From contig OMXE01000007.1 of NCBI GenBank assembly GCA_900314935.1, positions 62,001-126,000 on the forward strand: a DNA stretch of 64,000 nt. The letters are read 5' to 3'. Below, piece after piece: positions 46,050 to 53,973 of the stretch. Each line of letters begins with the position of its first letter. Positions within the stretch are counted from its first letter, which is position 1. The notes beneath the pieces were generated by a model. It worked only from the letters and a program-made list of their open reading frames with translations. It was not told the DNA's origin and searched no databases. Origin of the DNA: an uncultured Prevotella sp. (GTDB lineage: Bacteria > Bacteroidota > Bacteroidia > Bacteroidales > Bacteroidaceae). Made by a program: the position numbers and the translations under genes.

Positions 46050-46763
46050 TTAAAGATAAAGAATACTTTCGTTTCCCATGTTGAAAAGCAGGTCGAGAAT
46101 GCTTAGATTGGGTTGAAATCCCCACTTCTTTTGATACACCTGATAATAGGTTTGGGGGGTGAATGTCTCATCGGGGATGGGGTTTTTGGGGCGGATGGAG
46201 GTGCGGAAATCTGGGATGTTGCTGGATGGGGTTAATGGGCAGGATGGGCTTAATGGGCTAGCTACACTAGAAACACTAGAAACACTAGAAACACTAGAAA
46301 CACTAGAAGAACTAGTTGCAACATATTTCTCGGTGAACTGAATATTGGGGTGGATATCCAGCAATTCGCACATCTTATGGGTGATGGCCATGTTGAAATC
46401 AAAGAGGTTCTCCCAGTGATCCTCAAAGAACGGCTTCAGATCGTCCACATAGTAATCAAAGAAAGGGCTGTCGCCATAGGCGCTCATCAAGGCGTTCCAA
46501 TGCAGATGCCGCCAGTTACCATGGTTACTGATGCGTATATCCGTAATCAGCCGTGAGCTATCCTCCCCTTTCTCCTGCGTATGCTCCACAGGAATACTCA
46601 GTGTCTGCAGTCCGTTGGTGGTGGCAATCACGCATCGGTTGCGGTAGGTCTGCTTGACGAAGCTCTCACACCTTTCTATATATATAGTATCGAACCTGTT
46701 CAGTTTCTGATACCACTGAACAGGTCCGAAATACGTTGTAGAAAGCAGAGCCTCACTTCTCAC
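46050..46763 (-). CDS. WbqC family protein with repeat-derived insertion
   Basis: A 237-residue WbqC-like protein, predicted cytoplasmic, in a family often linked to surface polysaccharide synthesis. The family opening LLSTTYFGPVQWYQKLN is preceded by a GTG at 46763, after the lepB stop. The longer open frame reaching 46946 runs back into lepB and is not credible. Conserved blocks include SNHGNWRHLHWNALMSAYGDSPFFDYY and the C-terminal YYQVYQKKWGFQPNLSILDLLFNMG. Residues about 145-190 are a low-complexity insertion (VSS repeated four times, then PLSPSCPLTPSS). It is encoded by five 9-bp cactagaaa words and cccattaag words. The gene lies just after lepB. Confidence 0.85.
   Translation of the reverse strand: MRSEALLSTTYFGPVQWYQKLNRFDTIYIERCESFVKQTYRNRCVIATTNGLQTLSIPVEHTQEKGEDSSRLITDIRISNHGNWRHLHWNALMSAYGDSPFFDYYVDDLKPFFEDHWENLFDFNMAITHKMCELLDIHPNIQFTEKYVATSSSSVSSVSSVSSVSSVASPLSPSCPLTPSSNIPDFRTSIRPKNPIPDETFTPQTYYQVYQKKWGFQPNLSILDLLFNMGNESILYL
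46265..46309. repeat. Five-copy 9-bp tandem repeat inside wbqC-family gene
   Basis: cactagaaa is repeated with a 9-bp period from 46265, so copy-number change keeps frame (Val-Ser-Ser units on the coding strand). The CTAG-containing word resembles those of the intergenic array at 40.2 kb. Confidence 0.8.
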
Positions 46764-46779
46764 CTCTCTCTTCTCACCT

Positions 46780-48228
46780 CTATTTGATCTTATCCACCCA
46801 CTTAAACAGTCGGTTCCATCGAACGCCACCGAAGCCGCTGCGGTCGGGATCGCTGCTCCACCACACAAAGATGGGCTTACCCACAATATGGTCCTCGGGC
46901 ACGAATCCCCAATAACGCGAGTCGGCAGAGTTATGACGGTTATCACCCATCATCCAGTAGTAGTCGAGCTTGAACGTGTATTCATCCGTTTCCTTACCGT
47001 TGATGAAGATCTTACCGTTCTCCACCTTCAGCTCATTACCCTCGTAAGCGCGGATGGGGCGCTCATATACGGCAATGTTCTGCATGTTCAGCTTGATGCT
47101 CTTGCCCTTGGCAGGAATCCAAACCGGACCGTAGTTATCTCTTGTCCAGCCTGTATTCCCATTTCTTGGATAAACCTCGCCAGCAGGTGCATCGGTATTC
47201 AGTCGGATGCTCTCCACAATATCTGTCCTACTTTCCAAGCCCTTCTTGGCAGCGGCTGTCAGCGGCATGGTACCAAACTGATTCAAGTCGCGCAGCTGTT
47301 CCGTACTGATGCCATATTCCTGCATCACCTCTTCAGGAATCGACTGCTTCAGCTTCACATAATAAGAATACTGCACATTATCCGGTTCCTTATTGGCCTT
47401 TCCATCGAGATATACGATATGATCCTTGATCTGGAGTGTTTGTCCGGGCAGACCCACGCAGCGCTTTACATAGTTCTCGCGGCGGTCGGTAGGACGAGTG
47501 GAAATGGTTCCCATCTTCAAGCCCTGTCCGTTTTCGCGCAGATAAGCACTACCCATGGCGTAAACTTTCTGATACAGGTCGTAAATCAGCGTATCCGACA
47601 TGGCAGAGAAATCCGGATTACCATATTTCTCGGTATAGAGCATCTGTCCGTAGTCGTATGCCAAGCGGTAATACTCGGTCTGATAAGGTTGTTCCGTACA
47701 GATGGTATCACCGGCGGGATAGTTGAACACCACGATATCGTTCAGCTTCACATTACCCAAGCCCTTCACTCTTCTGTATTCCCAGTGGGGCCATTCTATA
47801 TAGCTCTTACACTCTATCACCGGCAGCGTATGCTGGGTAAGCGGCATGGTAAGCGGAGTCTGCGGGATGCGCGGCCCATACGACACCTTCGACACGAAGA
47901 GGTAATCGCCTGTGAGCAATGATTTCTCCAATGAAGAAGAAGGGATTACATAGTTCTGGAAGAAGAACTGATTGATGAAATACACAGCCACGAGGGCGAA
48001 CACCAATGCATCCACCCACGACATGACGAACTTCACCGGTCCTTCACTCTCTTTCCACCACTGCCACTTGATCTTCTTGGTGATATAGATATCAAAGATG
48101 AACGGCACGGCCAGCAGTCCCCACCAGCTCTTCACCCAGTAGAGGAACAGCAGATACAGCACCAACACGGCAATGAACTTGGCCCATTGCACCTTCGGAT
48201 TCAGCTTCTTCTTTGTTTTGTCTATCAT
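46780..48228 (-). CDS. lepB: Signal peptidase I
   Basis: A 482-residue Bacteroidetes-length type I signal peptidase in the inner membrane, which removes signal peptides from exported proteins. Hydrophobic segments lie at about 17-46 and 67-90. The catalytic serine is Ser99 (VIPSSSLEKSL, box B) and the general-base lysine is Lys255 (RRENYVKRCVGLPGQ, box D). Box E (GDNRHNSADSRYWGFV) is intact near residue 437. Ser-Ser-Leu replaces the common Ser-Met in box B. It lies between dapB and the wbqC-family gene, an order I recall as common in this phylum. Confidence 0.95.
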   Translation of the reverse strand: MIDKTKKKLNPKVQWAKFIAVLVLYLLFLYWVKSWWGLLAVPFIFDIYITKKIKWQWWKESEGPVKFVMSWVDALVFALVAVYFINQFFFQNYVIPSSSLEKSLLTGDYLFVSKVSYGPRIPQTPLTMPLTQHTLPVIECKSYIEWPHWEYRRVKGLGNVKLNDIVVFNYPAGDTICTEQPYQTEYYRLAYDYGQMLYTEKYGNPDFSAMSDTLIYDLYQKVYAMGSAYLRENGQGLKMGTISTRPTDRRENYVKRCVGLPGQTLQIKDHIVYLDGKANKEPDNVQYSYYVKLKQSIPEEVMQEYGISTEQLRDLNQFGTMPLTAAAKKGLESRTDIVESIRLNTDAPAGEVYPRNGNTGWTRDNYGPVWIPAKGKSIKLNMQNIAVYERPIRAYEGNELKVENGKIFINGKETDEYTFKLDYYWMMGDNRHNSADSRYWGFVPEDHIVGKPIFVWWSSDPDRSGFGGVRWNRLFKWVDKIK

Positions 48229-48243
48229 TGTTTTTTATTTTTA

Positions 48244-48335
48244 GAGGAGAGAAGTGAGAAGCAAGAAGCAAGAGATTAGCATTATTCGCTTATACTATTC
48301 TCATTCCATATTCCTCACTCCACAATCCACAAATT
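48244..48335. repeat. Degenerate palindromic element between lepB and dapB
   Basis: The right side (cattccatattcctcactccacaatccacaaat) matches an arm of the M16-gene element. Read on the minus strand it runs into gaatagtataag, close to the start of that element's core (gaatagtactaag). The left side has different gaagtgagaagca words. It looks like an internally deleted or chimeric copy of about 92 bp. Confidence 0.55.
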
Positions 48336-48337
48336 AT

Positions 48338-49093
48338 TTAGAACGGAAACATATCTGATATGGTAAGCAGTCCCTGATGGTTCTGCGTATATTCAGCTGC
48401 TAACACAGCACCGAGGGCGAAGCCACGGCGTGAATGCGCATCATGGGTGATGGTAATCAAATCCTCCTCGCTGTTGTAGCTGATGGAATGAATGCCCGGC
48501 ACCTCGCCTTCGCGAATGCTGGTGATGGGAAGCTGGTTGGCCTCTGCTTTGCCGCAGCAGCTTACAGAACCATCCGGGTTCACCACCTTATCCACACACC
48601 AATCGTTCTTGCGGTCAAGATTGTCGATAATCTGCTCAGCCAGTGTGATGGCTGTTCCGCTGGGATGATCCAGTTTGTGTACATGGTGCACCTCTTCCAT
48701 CTTCACATCATACTGTGGGAACTGGTTCATGATCTTGGCCAGATAGCGGTTCACAGCCGAGAAGATGGCCACGCCTACCGAGAAGTTCGAGGCCCAGAAC
48801 AGCGTATTACCCTCTTCCGTACACATCCGCTTCACGTCATCACCATGTTCCTTCATCCATCCAGTAGAACCCGATACCACCTTCACGCCCTTGGCAAAAG
48901 CCTTCAGGTAGTTACCATATGCAGCCTGCGGAGCTGTGAACTCAATGGCCACATCAGCAGAAGCGAAGGCCTCGCTCTCAAAGTCCTCCTGGTTGTCGAT
49001 ATCAATGATACTCACAATTTCATGGCCACGGCTTTTGGCGATCTCCTCGATCATCTTTCCCATCTTTCCGTAGCCGATTAATGCTATTTTCAT
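48338..49093 (-). CDS. dapB: 4-hydroxy-tetrahydrodipicolinate reductase
   Basis: A 251-residue enzyme of the diaminopimelate/lysine pathway, reducing hydroxytetrahydrodipicolinate with NAD(P)H. It has the Rossmann motif ALIGYGKMGKMI at the start, GSTGW (75-79) and the catalytic signature HHVHKLDHPSGTA. His136, His137 and Lys140 correspond to the E. coli HHxxK active site. I start at the ATG at 49093, preceded by AAAGGA; an ATG 21 codons earlier has no homologous sequence after it. The promoter is just upstream. Confidence 0.96.
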   Translation of the reverse strand: MKIALIGYGKMGKMIEEIAKSRGHEIVSIIDIDNQEDFESEAFASADVAIEFTAPQAAYGNYLKAFAKGVKVVSGSTGWMKEHGDDVKRMCTEEGNTLFWASNFSVGVAIFSAVNRYLAKIMNQFPQYDVKMEEVHHVHKLDHPSGTAITLAEQIIDNLDRKNDWCVDKVVNPDGSVSCCGKAEANQLPITSIREGEVPGIHSISYNSEEDLITITHDAHSRRGFALGAVLAAEYTQNHQGLLTISDMFPF

Positions 49094-49116
49094 TTCCTTT
49101 TTCTGATTATGTTTTG

Positions 49117-49147
49117 CAAAAGTAGTGTAATTCAAGCACATGACAAA
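49117..49147 (-). promoter_or_regulatory. Promoter for dapB
   Basis: Minus-strand TTTG (49147-49144), 19-nt spacer, TACTTTTG (49124-49117), giving a leader of about 20 nt before the ATG at 49093. Confidence 0.65.
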
Positions 49148-49174
49148 ATAATACATTGTTTTTTAACACTTTTA

Positions 49175-49298
49175 GGGGGAGGAAGCACGAAGGAGGAGGG
49201 AGGAAGGAGAATAGCACTGAGATACTGTAGTCATATACAAAGTCACTTGTACTTGAAACATTTCTCCTTCCTCCTTCGTCCCTCCTCCTTCCTCCCCC
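49175..49298. repeat. ~124-bp palindromic element, intergenic
   Basis: Arms of ggaagga/acgaagg words (49175-49210 and 49262-49298) are inverted around a 50-60 bp core (gagaatagcactgagatactg...). The core matches that of the M16-gene element at roughly 49 of 60 positions by eye although the arms have different words. It sits just upstream of the dapB promoter. Confidence 0.85.
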
Positions 49299-49404
49299 CC
49301 CAACCCTGCGGGGTTGGGGTATCAATTTGTAGCAAAAAAGGATGGGATTTGTAGAACTGCTTAAAAACAAGCCCTTTAGCTATTGCAGGAACAAAATAAT
49401 GTTA

Positions 49405-49610
49405 TATATTTGCATACAGAAATATAATGATGTATAAAGTTTACTCCCGTGAGGGAAGAAAATATAATATTAACCAAGTTTAGTTGGGATATTTGTTAGT
49501 AATTACAAATGTGTGTTATGCAAATATTTGGTTAATGAACAACTATTCAATGTGTAAATAATGGTATATGATTATAAGGGATTTGTCGTGAGACAGGTCC
49601 TTTATTTTTT
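49405..49610 (+). ncRNA. Candidate small transcript, function unknown
   Basis: A -7 box TATATTTG (49405-49412) is followed about 165 nt later by a terminator-like hairpin (49576-49603, 12-bp stem with wobbles) and a T-run to 49610. The A/T-rich stretch between has no credible gene; the only short frame is 18 codons beginning ATGATGTATAAAGTT. It could be a regulatory RNA, a tiny peptide gene, or the remnant of a gene similar to that at 39 kb, whose terminator it resembles. Confidence 0.3.
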
Positions 49611-49619
49611 GCCTATTTC

Positions 49620-49910
49620 GAAAGACCTAACATCGGTAATAGTTAATTGCTTTATTTAGAGCAACTTAGAGACAATAAAGGTGCCTAAAGACCTAACATA
49701 AACCTAACATAAACCTAACATAAGACCTAACATAAGACCTAACATAAGACCTAACATAAGACCTAACATAAGACCTAACATGTAGTTCGCTTTAAAGATG
49801 ATTTGTAGTGTAGTTCGCTGATTTAGGTTGTCAGTTGAATGTTAGGTGTGATGTTACCTTTATGTTAGGTTTATGTTAGGTCTTATGTTAGGTCTGAAAA
49901 TCGTGAAACG
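49620..49910. repeat. Inverted word array (cctaacataag / cttatgttagg)
   Basis: Nine copies of a cctaacat word run forward (49627-49770). After a ~65-bp core with a duplicated tgtagttcgct, five copies run in reverse (about 49838-49956 including outliers). This is the same plan as the short palindromic elements, with longer arms. No coding frame crosses it. Confidence 0.75.
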
Positions 49911-49969
49911 CCTTTGTGTAGGGGATTTATGCCGTGAAACTGTTAGGTCTTGGGGAAATCGAAAATTTT

Positions 49970-50135
49970 ATTACCCCACCCCAGCTGCGCTCACCCCTCC
50001 CCTACGATGGGAGGGGAGTGCGGCTCCCCACCCCTCTAAGGGGCGGGGTACTGGCAAGGGGGGCGGGGTAAAGATAACAGGCATAAAACTATTTATTCCC
50101 AACGTGGGAATAAAATGTTCCCAACGTGGGAATAA
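49970..50135. repeat. G/C hairpin element and twin TTCCCAACGTGGGAA hairpins
   Basis: CCCCTCCC (49994-50001) pairs with GGGAGGGG (50009-50016) inside a larger C-rich/G-rich inverted stretch. This resembles the hairpin arms in the TonB receptor and helicase genes. Two hairpins with the same TTCCCA-ACG-TGGGAA stem-loop follow at 50093-50113 and 50117-50133. Confidence 0.6.
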
Positions 50136-50163
50136 ATGCAAAGTAGACTACCATTAAAACAGT

Positions 50164-50186
50164 GAAGGGGGCATGTAGCCCCCTTC
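50164..50186 (-). terminator. Probable terminator of first LRR/peptide operon
   Basis: GAAGGGGGC and GCCCCCTTC form a 9-bp G/C stem with a 5-nt loop just after the peptide gene. On the minus strand it is followed by ACTGTTTTAA, a modest T-run. Confidence 0.6.
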
Positions 50187-50212
50187 TGTCTGTCTCTCAA
50201 ATTTTCATGTTT

Positions 50213-50434
50213 TTACCAATCAAAGTCGCCCCACAGGTCGAACTCCTTGGCAGTTGATGGAGGTCCATCTTCACCAGTGTAACCACCGAAGCCTGGCATA
50301 TCCTCACCACCATTAGGATTTTCACCATTATAAGGGCCGTTCGCGCCCACAATTCCGTTAATGCTCGCGCAGATCATCTGTCCCGTCTCTGATGAATAGC
50401 GTTCTGTTACGGGACTAATATATACTCTTTTCAT
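50213..50434 (-). CDS. Small Gly/Pro-rich peptide of LRR cassette, copy 1
   Basis: A 73-residue product starting MKRVYISPVTERYSSETGQM, without a signal peptide. The conserved part runs CASINGIVGANGPYNGENPN, then an acidic, Gly-rich tail ending in a tryptophan (DLWGDFDW). About three quarters of it is identical to the peptide at 54.0 kb, and the match is near-perfect from the CASING block on. It starts 18 bp after the stop of the LRR protein gene, so it is translated from the same mRNA. Small peptides of this style (MKK.YI.P opening) are widespread in Prevotella, with no function known to me. It could be a surface-assembly subunit, a precursor peptide or a signal. Confidence 0.75.
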   Translation of the reverse strand: MKRVYISPVTERYSSETGQMICASINGIVGANGPYNGENPNGGEDMPGFGGYTGEDGPPSTAKEFDLWGDFDW

Positions 50435-50452
50435 TATCTTTTATTCTCTCAA

Positions 50453-52588
50453 TTAACGTACTACGATCTTTTTACCATTCACGATATAAATGCCCTTCGA
50501 CAGGTTGCTCGTGGATTGGTTACCTATAATCTGTCCATTCAGGTTATAAACAATTCCATTGTTCACGCTCTTCTGATCGGATACAGATTCTATGCCTGTG
50601 GTGATTCCGAAGATCTCCTCTTCAGGAATAATCAAGGTGAAATCAATACCCATTGATTTGGCATTACTATTATCTGTTGCAAAATTATCTGTTTTGCGAA
50701 CAATGGAAGTAAATTCAGACCATTTCTCGGCAAGATCGGTTGTTGTTACATAAAACGCCAACGGCCACCTGGTAGGATTTTTGGGATCGTAACCCAAATA
50801 GAACGAGTTTGCAGGCAATGTCTGTGGTTTGAATGTACCTCTAAAGAAATAGTCATTACCGTCCGTACTTGTATTTGTAACATCACGTACTAATGGACGT
50901 TTCACAGTTTCCAAGACTTCATCACTGTTAGCATCAACAATGGCTTGCGCTTCCTTCACATTAACACCTGCGATGGTGCGGCCATATTCCTTACCATCAA
51001 CTTCTATTATTTCAACACGTGTTCCCGGATGAATCATATAAGGACGTCCTGCCTTAATATAACCAGCCATGTTCTTATCCCCAGTCGTACCACCCCATGA
51101 AGTTGCTGAAGGAATACTTGGTTTCGTGTTGAAGCGAACCGTACGTGTCAGTTTTCCATTGACTGTATGCTCGCATACATTGGTAAACTCACGTACATCG
51201 GTATTTGTACCATAGACTGATTCAACCTGGTTGTATGACATATCAAAGGGGAACACTGCAGAATACCAACGACTCTCAACTAATCTGGTGTCAGGCCAAG
51301 TCTTCTTATCAATATCACCTGCAACTAACATAAAGTTACGCCAGCCACCATAATCATTACCTTGAATCAAATCGCCATTGCCATTAAAAAACGAACCTGC
51401 TTCTCTGAAGAATTTCTTTATAGAGCCATCCACAGACTCAACCTCTACCCATTTCCCTTTCTTAAATGGCTCATACTGATACTGATGGCTATCTGGATCG
51501 GGTTGTATTCCATATCTTTGGAGAATCTCGTTTACTTTGTTTTGTGTTGGGCCAGGAGAGAAAACATTATCCATCTGATCAAACAAATCTTCCATCTCAG
51601 GATCATTGAGAGCTCTTAGATATGGGTTCACATAATTCTGAGTTGCTGTAGTATTGTTAGGAATATGTAAAAGAAGGGGATGATCTGTACTTCCTTCAGT
51701 TGTAGCAGGCTCCCAATCAGAAAAATCATAACTGGTTTTGTTCTTCTCATTTTTAAAGTTGTAAGTCTCATTTTGGTTAAATGCGCCATCACCTATTTTT
51801 ACATTGTTACCTAACACATACACATCGGTCATGCTGTAATTAAGTTGGAATGCACTCGTTCCAATTTTTGTTACGGATGCAGGGATGGTTACTGATTTTA
51901 AATTACCGCAATCGCCGAAAGCATTTTTACCTATTTCTGTTAACGAGTTAGGAAGGAATATTGCTTCGAATGCACAGTGCTCAAAAGCATTTTCTCCAAT
52001 TAAAGTAATACCATCTGGAATCCTTACGATTGAAAGGTTCCTACAACCTTGAAAAGCATTTTCTGGTATTACTGTTAAACCAGCGTTCTCCAACAAGATT
52101 ATCTCCTCAAGTGTAGTGTTCTCGTTAAACACACCGGTTGGTATCGCTGTGGTTGATTTTGGGAAAACAAAGGATTTGAGTTTTTGAAGGCCTTTGATTT
52201 TAGGATCGTTAGTTGGTTTTGCATATTTCATTTTCACAAGATACGCATTATTTCCAAGTACTGCTTCACCCATATCTAACTTTTCCAAATTAGGAAACAG
52301 TGTAGCAGTAAATTCATAATCACCTTGACTACCCATAATCTGAGTGGTCTCATCATCACCAAGTGAATAACCTTCAGCAGTCTTGAAAACTAAAGATGTG
52401 GCATTCTTTACGTAAACTGGCAAATCTGCCATGTTAGCATATTCTCCTGTCGCAGTAGCATCGCCATTGCTAAAAGTCAACTCATATGCACCCGAAGTTG
52501 ACTCTGTAGGCGGTACAACTGTAATTTTAGCTTGCATACCAATTATACAAGCAAGGCTCATAACGAATAGTAGTAAATACCTTCTCAT
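50453..52588 (-). CDS. BspA-type leucine-rich repeat surface protein, copy 1
   Basis: A 711-residue exported protein with a signal peptide (MRRYLLLFVMSLACIIGMQA). A beta-rich N-domain (about 22-95) precedes about six LRR_5 repeats (95-290) of the type VIPENAFQGCRNLSIVRIPD and LTEIGKNAFGDCGNLKSVTI. A large C-terminal beta region (about 330-640) contains RWYSAVFPFDMSYNQVESVYG and GRPYMIHPGTRVEI, shared with copy 2. The end GIVYNLNGQIIG...KGIYIVNGKKIVVR is a Prevotella sorting-like tail. BspA-type proteins bind host matrix or other bacteria; here that is inference. It has a promoter about 215 bp upstream and the peptide gene directly downstream. Confidence 0.88.
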   Translation of the reverse strand: MRRYLLLFVMSLACIIGMQAKITVVPPTESTSGAYELTFSNGDATATGEYANMADLPVYVKNATSLVFKTAEGYSLGDDETTQIMGSQGDYEFTATLFPNLEKLDMGEAVLGNNAYLVKMKYAKPTNDPKIKGLQKLKSFVFPKSTTAIPTGVFNENTTLEEIILLENAGLTVIPENAFQGCRNLSIVRIPDGITLIGENAFEHCAFEAIFLPNSLTEIGKNAFGDCGNLKSVTIPASVTKIGTSAFQLNYSMTDVYVLGNNVKIGDGAFNQNETYNFKNEKNKTSYDFSDWEPATTEGSTDHPLLLHIPNNTTATQNYVNPYLRALNDPEMEDLFDQMDNVFSPGPTQNKVNEILQRYGIQPDPDSHQYQYEPFKKGKWVEVESVDGSIKKFFREAGSFFNGNGDLIQGNDYGGWRNFMLVAGDIDKKTWPDTRLVESRWYSAVFPFDMSYNQVESVYGTNTDVREFTNVCEHTVNGKLTRTVRFNTKPSIPSATSWGGTTGDKNMAGYIKAGRPYMIHPGTRVEIIEVDGKEYGRTIAGVNVKEAQAIVDANSDEVLETVKRPLVRDVTNTSTDGNDYFFRGTFKPQTLPANSFYLGYDPKNPTRWPLAFYVTTTDLAEKWSEFTSIVRKTDNFATDNSNAKSMGIDFTLIIPEEEIFGITTGIESVSDQKSVNNGIVYNLNGQIIGNQSTSNLSKGIYIVNGKKIVVR

Positions 52589-52802
52589 GATTCTTTAATT
52601 TTTTATGTTATTATAAGTTTATTGATATTCTAATTTTACTTAACTCTCTTTTGCAAGTTTTGCATGTGGGATCTTACTCCGTTTACTCTTCAATTTGGAT
52701 TTCTTTACTTGAGGCTCCCTATATTAAAATAATGTGGAAGTCGATACTTGAGAAGTCCGTTTGCGTACACAACGCTGTTTTCAGTTCGTGCGAAAATCGG
52801 CG

Positions 52803-52834
52803 CAAAAGTACAACAAGTTTTCTAAACCACCAAA
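52803..52834 (-). promoter_or_regulatory. Promoter of first LRR/peptide operon with long leader
   Basis: Minus-strand TTTG (52834-52831), 20-nt spacer, TACTTTTG (52810-52803). The leader to the ATG at 52588 would be about 210 nt, long enough for control after initiation; no known riboswitch was recognised in it. Confidence 0.65.
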
Positions 52835-53019
52835 TAAAAATAGGTAAAATCTTGCCGAAAATCACATTTTATTCAAATAAGTACCCTTTTTACAACAATT
52901 CATTACCACAACGCCACCTTTACATCGACATAAACTTAGTTCAGTTTTCATGCCTCCACCAGGAGAATCTCTTAAGAATCTTAGTTTTATCAGTCCCACA
53001 GAAAGAGATTGTATTTCAC

Positions 53020-53110
53020 ACAGAAGATATTATTTCACACAGAAATCACAGAAATCACAGAAAGGCTTCGCCGGCCATGCGGATTGATGCTATTGCTTCT
53101 GTGGATTCTA
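53020..53110. repeat. Partial palindromic element with GCTTCGCC core
   Basis: Three cacagaaat words are followed by GCTTCGCCGGCCATGCGG and ttgat. This matches the core of the full element at 56.72 kb (GCTTCGCCCAGCCATGCGG). The opposite arm is reduced to ttctgtggatt. No gene is seen between 52.84 and 53.24 kb. Confidence 0.65.
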
Positions 53111-53241
53111 TGTATTGGCTTCCCCTAAAGCAGCGCCGTTGGTTCTCGCCTCAGGCGATCCAAAGATAATACGAAATAGACGTATTCCTTTGGACACGCA
53201 AAAAAAGCAGCTCATTTGAACGTCGTTTGCAAATTTATTCT

Positions 53242-53249
53242 TATCTTTG
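53242..53249 (+). promoter_or_regulatory. -7 box for dinD remnant
   Basis: TATCTTTG with a TTTG 23 nt upstream (53215-53218). The start codon follows at 53278. The promoter appears intact although the gene is broken. Confidence 0.5.
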
Positions 53250-53277
53250 CACCGTAAAAATCTTTAATCTAACAATT

Positions 53278-53644
53278 ATGGATATACAAAAAGTAAATCA
53301 TTACAAGTCAATTTTCGATTCCATCGCCCACACAATCAAGGACGATGATGGTAATTCAATGGAAGTATGGTATGCCCGTGAACTACAGCATGTTCTTGGT
53401 TATGCCAGGTGGGAGAACTTTGTAGTAGCCTTAGGTAGGGCTATGGAATCCTGCAAATCATTGAAGATCAATGTGGATGATCATTTTCGTGAGGTCACGA
53501 AAATGATACTTAGGTCAACGAGGCATTAAGCCAGAAAACCTTCCTCCTGAAGAAGATATAAAGAAGGTGGAACGAAGGGTGGCAAAGGAAGAGAAAGAAA
53601 TGCTGAAAGATGGGACGAAGATACCGAAGAACCCAGAAAAGTAA
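53278..53644 (+). pseudogene. dinD: DinD-like gene with large internal deletion
   Basis: The first ~77 codons (MDIQKVNHYKSIFDSIAHTI..., ELQHVLGYARWENFVVALGRAMESC, DHFREVTKMI) match the N-terminus of DNA-damage-inducible protein D. That frame stops at 53529. From about 53513 a different frame reads QRGIKPENLPPEEDIKKVERR and continues to a TAA at 53642. This is the usual DinD C-terminus. About 150 middle residues are missing and the two ends are out of frame. Promoter and terminator remain. It lies between the two LRR/peptide cassettes. The start at 53278 is preferred over an upstream ATG that lies before the promoter. Confidence 0.8.
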
Positions 53645-53683
53645 AGCATTATTCCTGAATTTCTATATTCCATAAAACCACAT

Positions 53684-53717
53684 GGACGAGACGGTAGAAC
53701 CCGTTTCGTCCTTTTTT
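53684..53717 (+). terminator. Terminator after dinD remnant
   Basis: GGACGAGACGG pairs with CCGTTTCGTCC around a short loop, followed by six T residues. Confidence 0.85.
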
Positions 53718-53804
53718 ATCGGTTGAATCCGGACTATCCGTGTTCAGTTAATAAATAATAACTTTCTGGAGTGATTATTCTAATTATAGTAATTTCTTTT
53801 TGAC

Positions 53805-53841
53805 AACAAAAAAACGGAGCCTGTCATCCCGACAGACCCCG
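53805..53841 (-). terminator. Terminator of second LRR/peptide operon
   Basis: On the minus strand GGGTCTGTC and GACAGGCTCC form a stem followed by GTTTTTTTG. It lies about 130 bp after the peptide stop. Confidence 0.7.
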
Positions 53842-53973
53842 ACTCACAATTAACTCAAGTATTGAAAAGCTATTTACTTCTATTAATTTTCAGTCTATTA
53901 CATAAAACATAACTAACAAAAACATTTTCTTTAAGACTAATTCTATTCGCAATATATAAATTTGAGTTATCCT

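Noticed and set aside
46764..46946. Longer WbqC start reading back into lepB
   Set aside because: The extra residues overlap the conserved end of signal peptidase and show no similarity to WbqC; GTG at 46763 is preferred.
46888..47922. 344-codon plus-strand frame antisense to lepB
   Set aside because: Shadow of a conserved gene; composition (His/Ile/Leu-rich) is typical of antisense frames.
49107..49370. Open frames on both strands over the 49.2-kb element
   Set aside because: Both are produced by the palindromic element itself and have no start signal.
49680..49770. Regular cctaacataag repeats as a CRISPR array
   Set aside because: Units are 11-12 bp with almost no spacer, appear inverted later, and no cas gene is present.
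52651..53169. 172-codon plus-strand open frame
   Set aside because: It runs through the LRR leader, the promoter and a repeat element, has no recognisable domain or ribosome-binding site, and reads like chance.
53818..53845. tRNA-like or riboswitch structure near 53.82 kb
   Set aside because: A single hairpin with a T-run on the minus strand; a terminator explains it.
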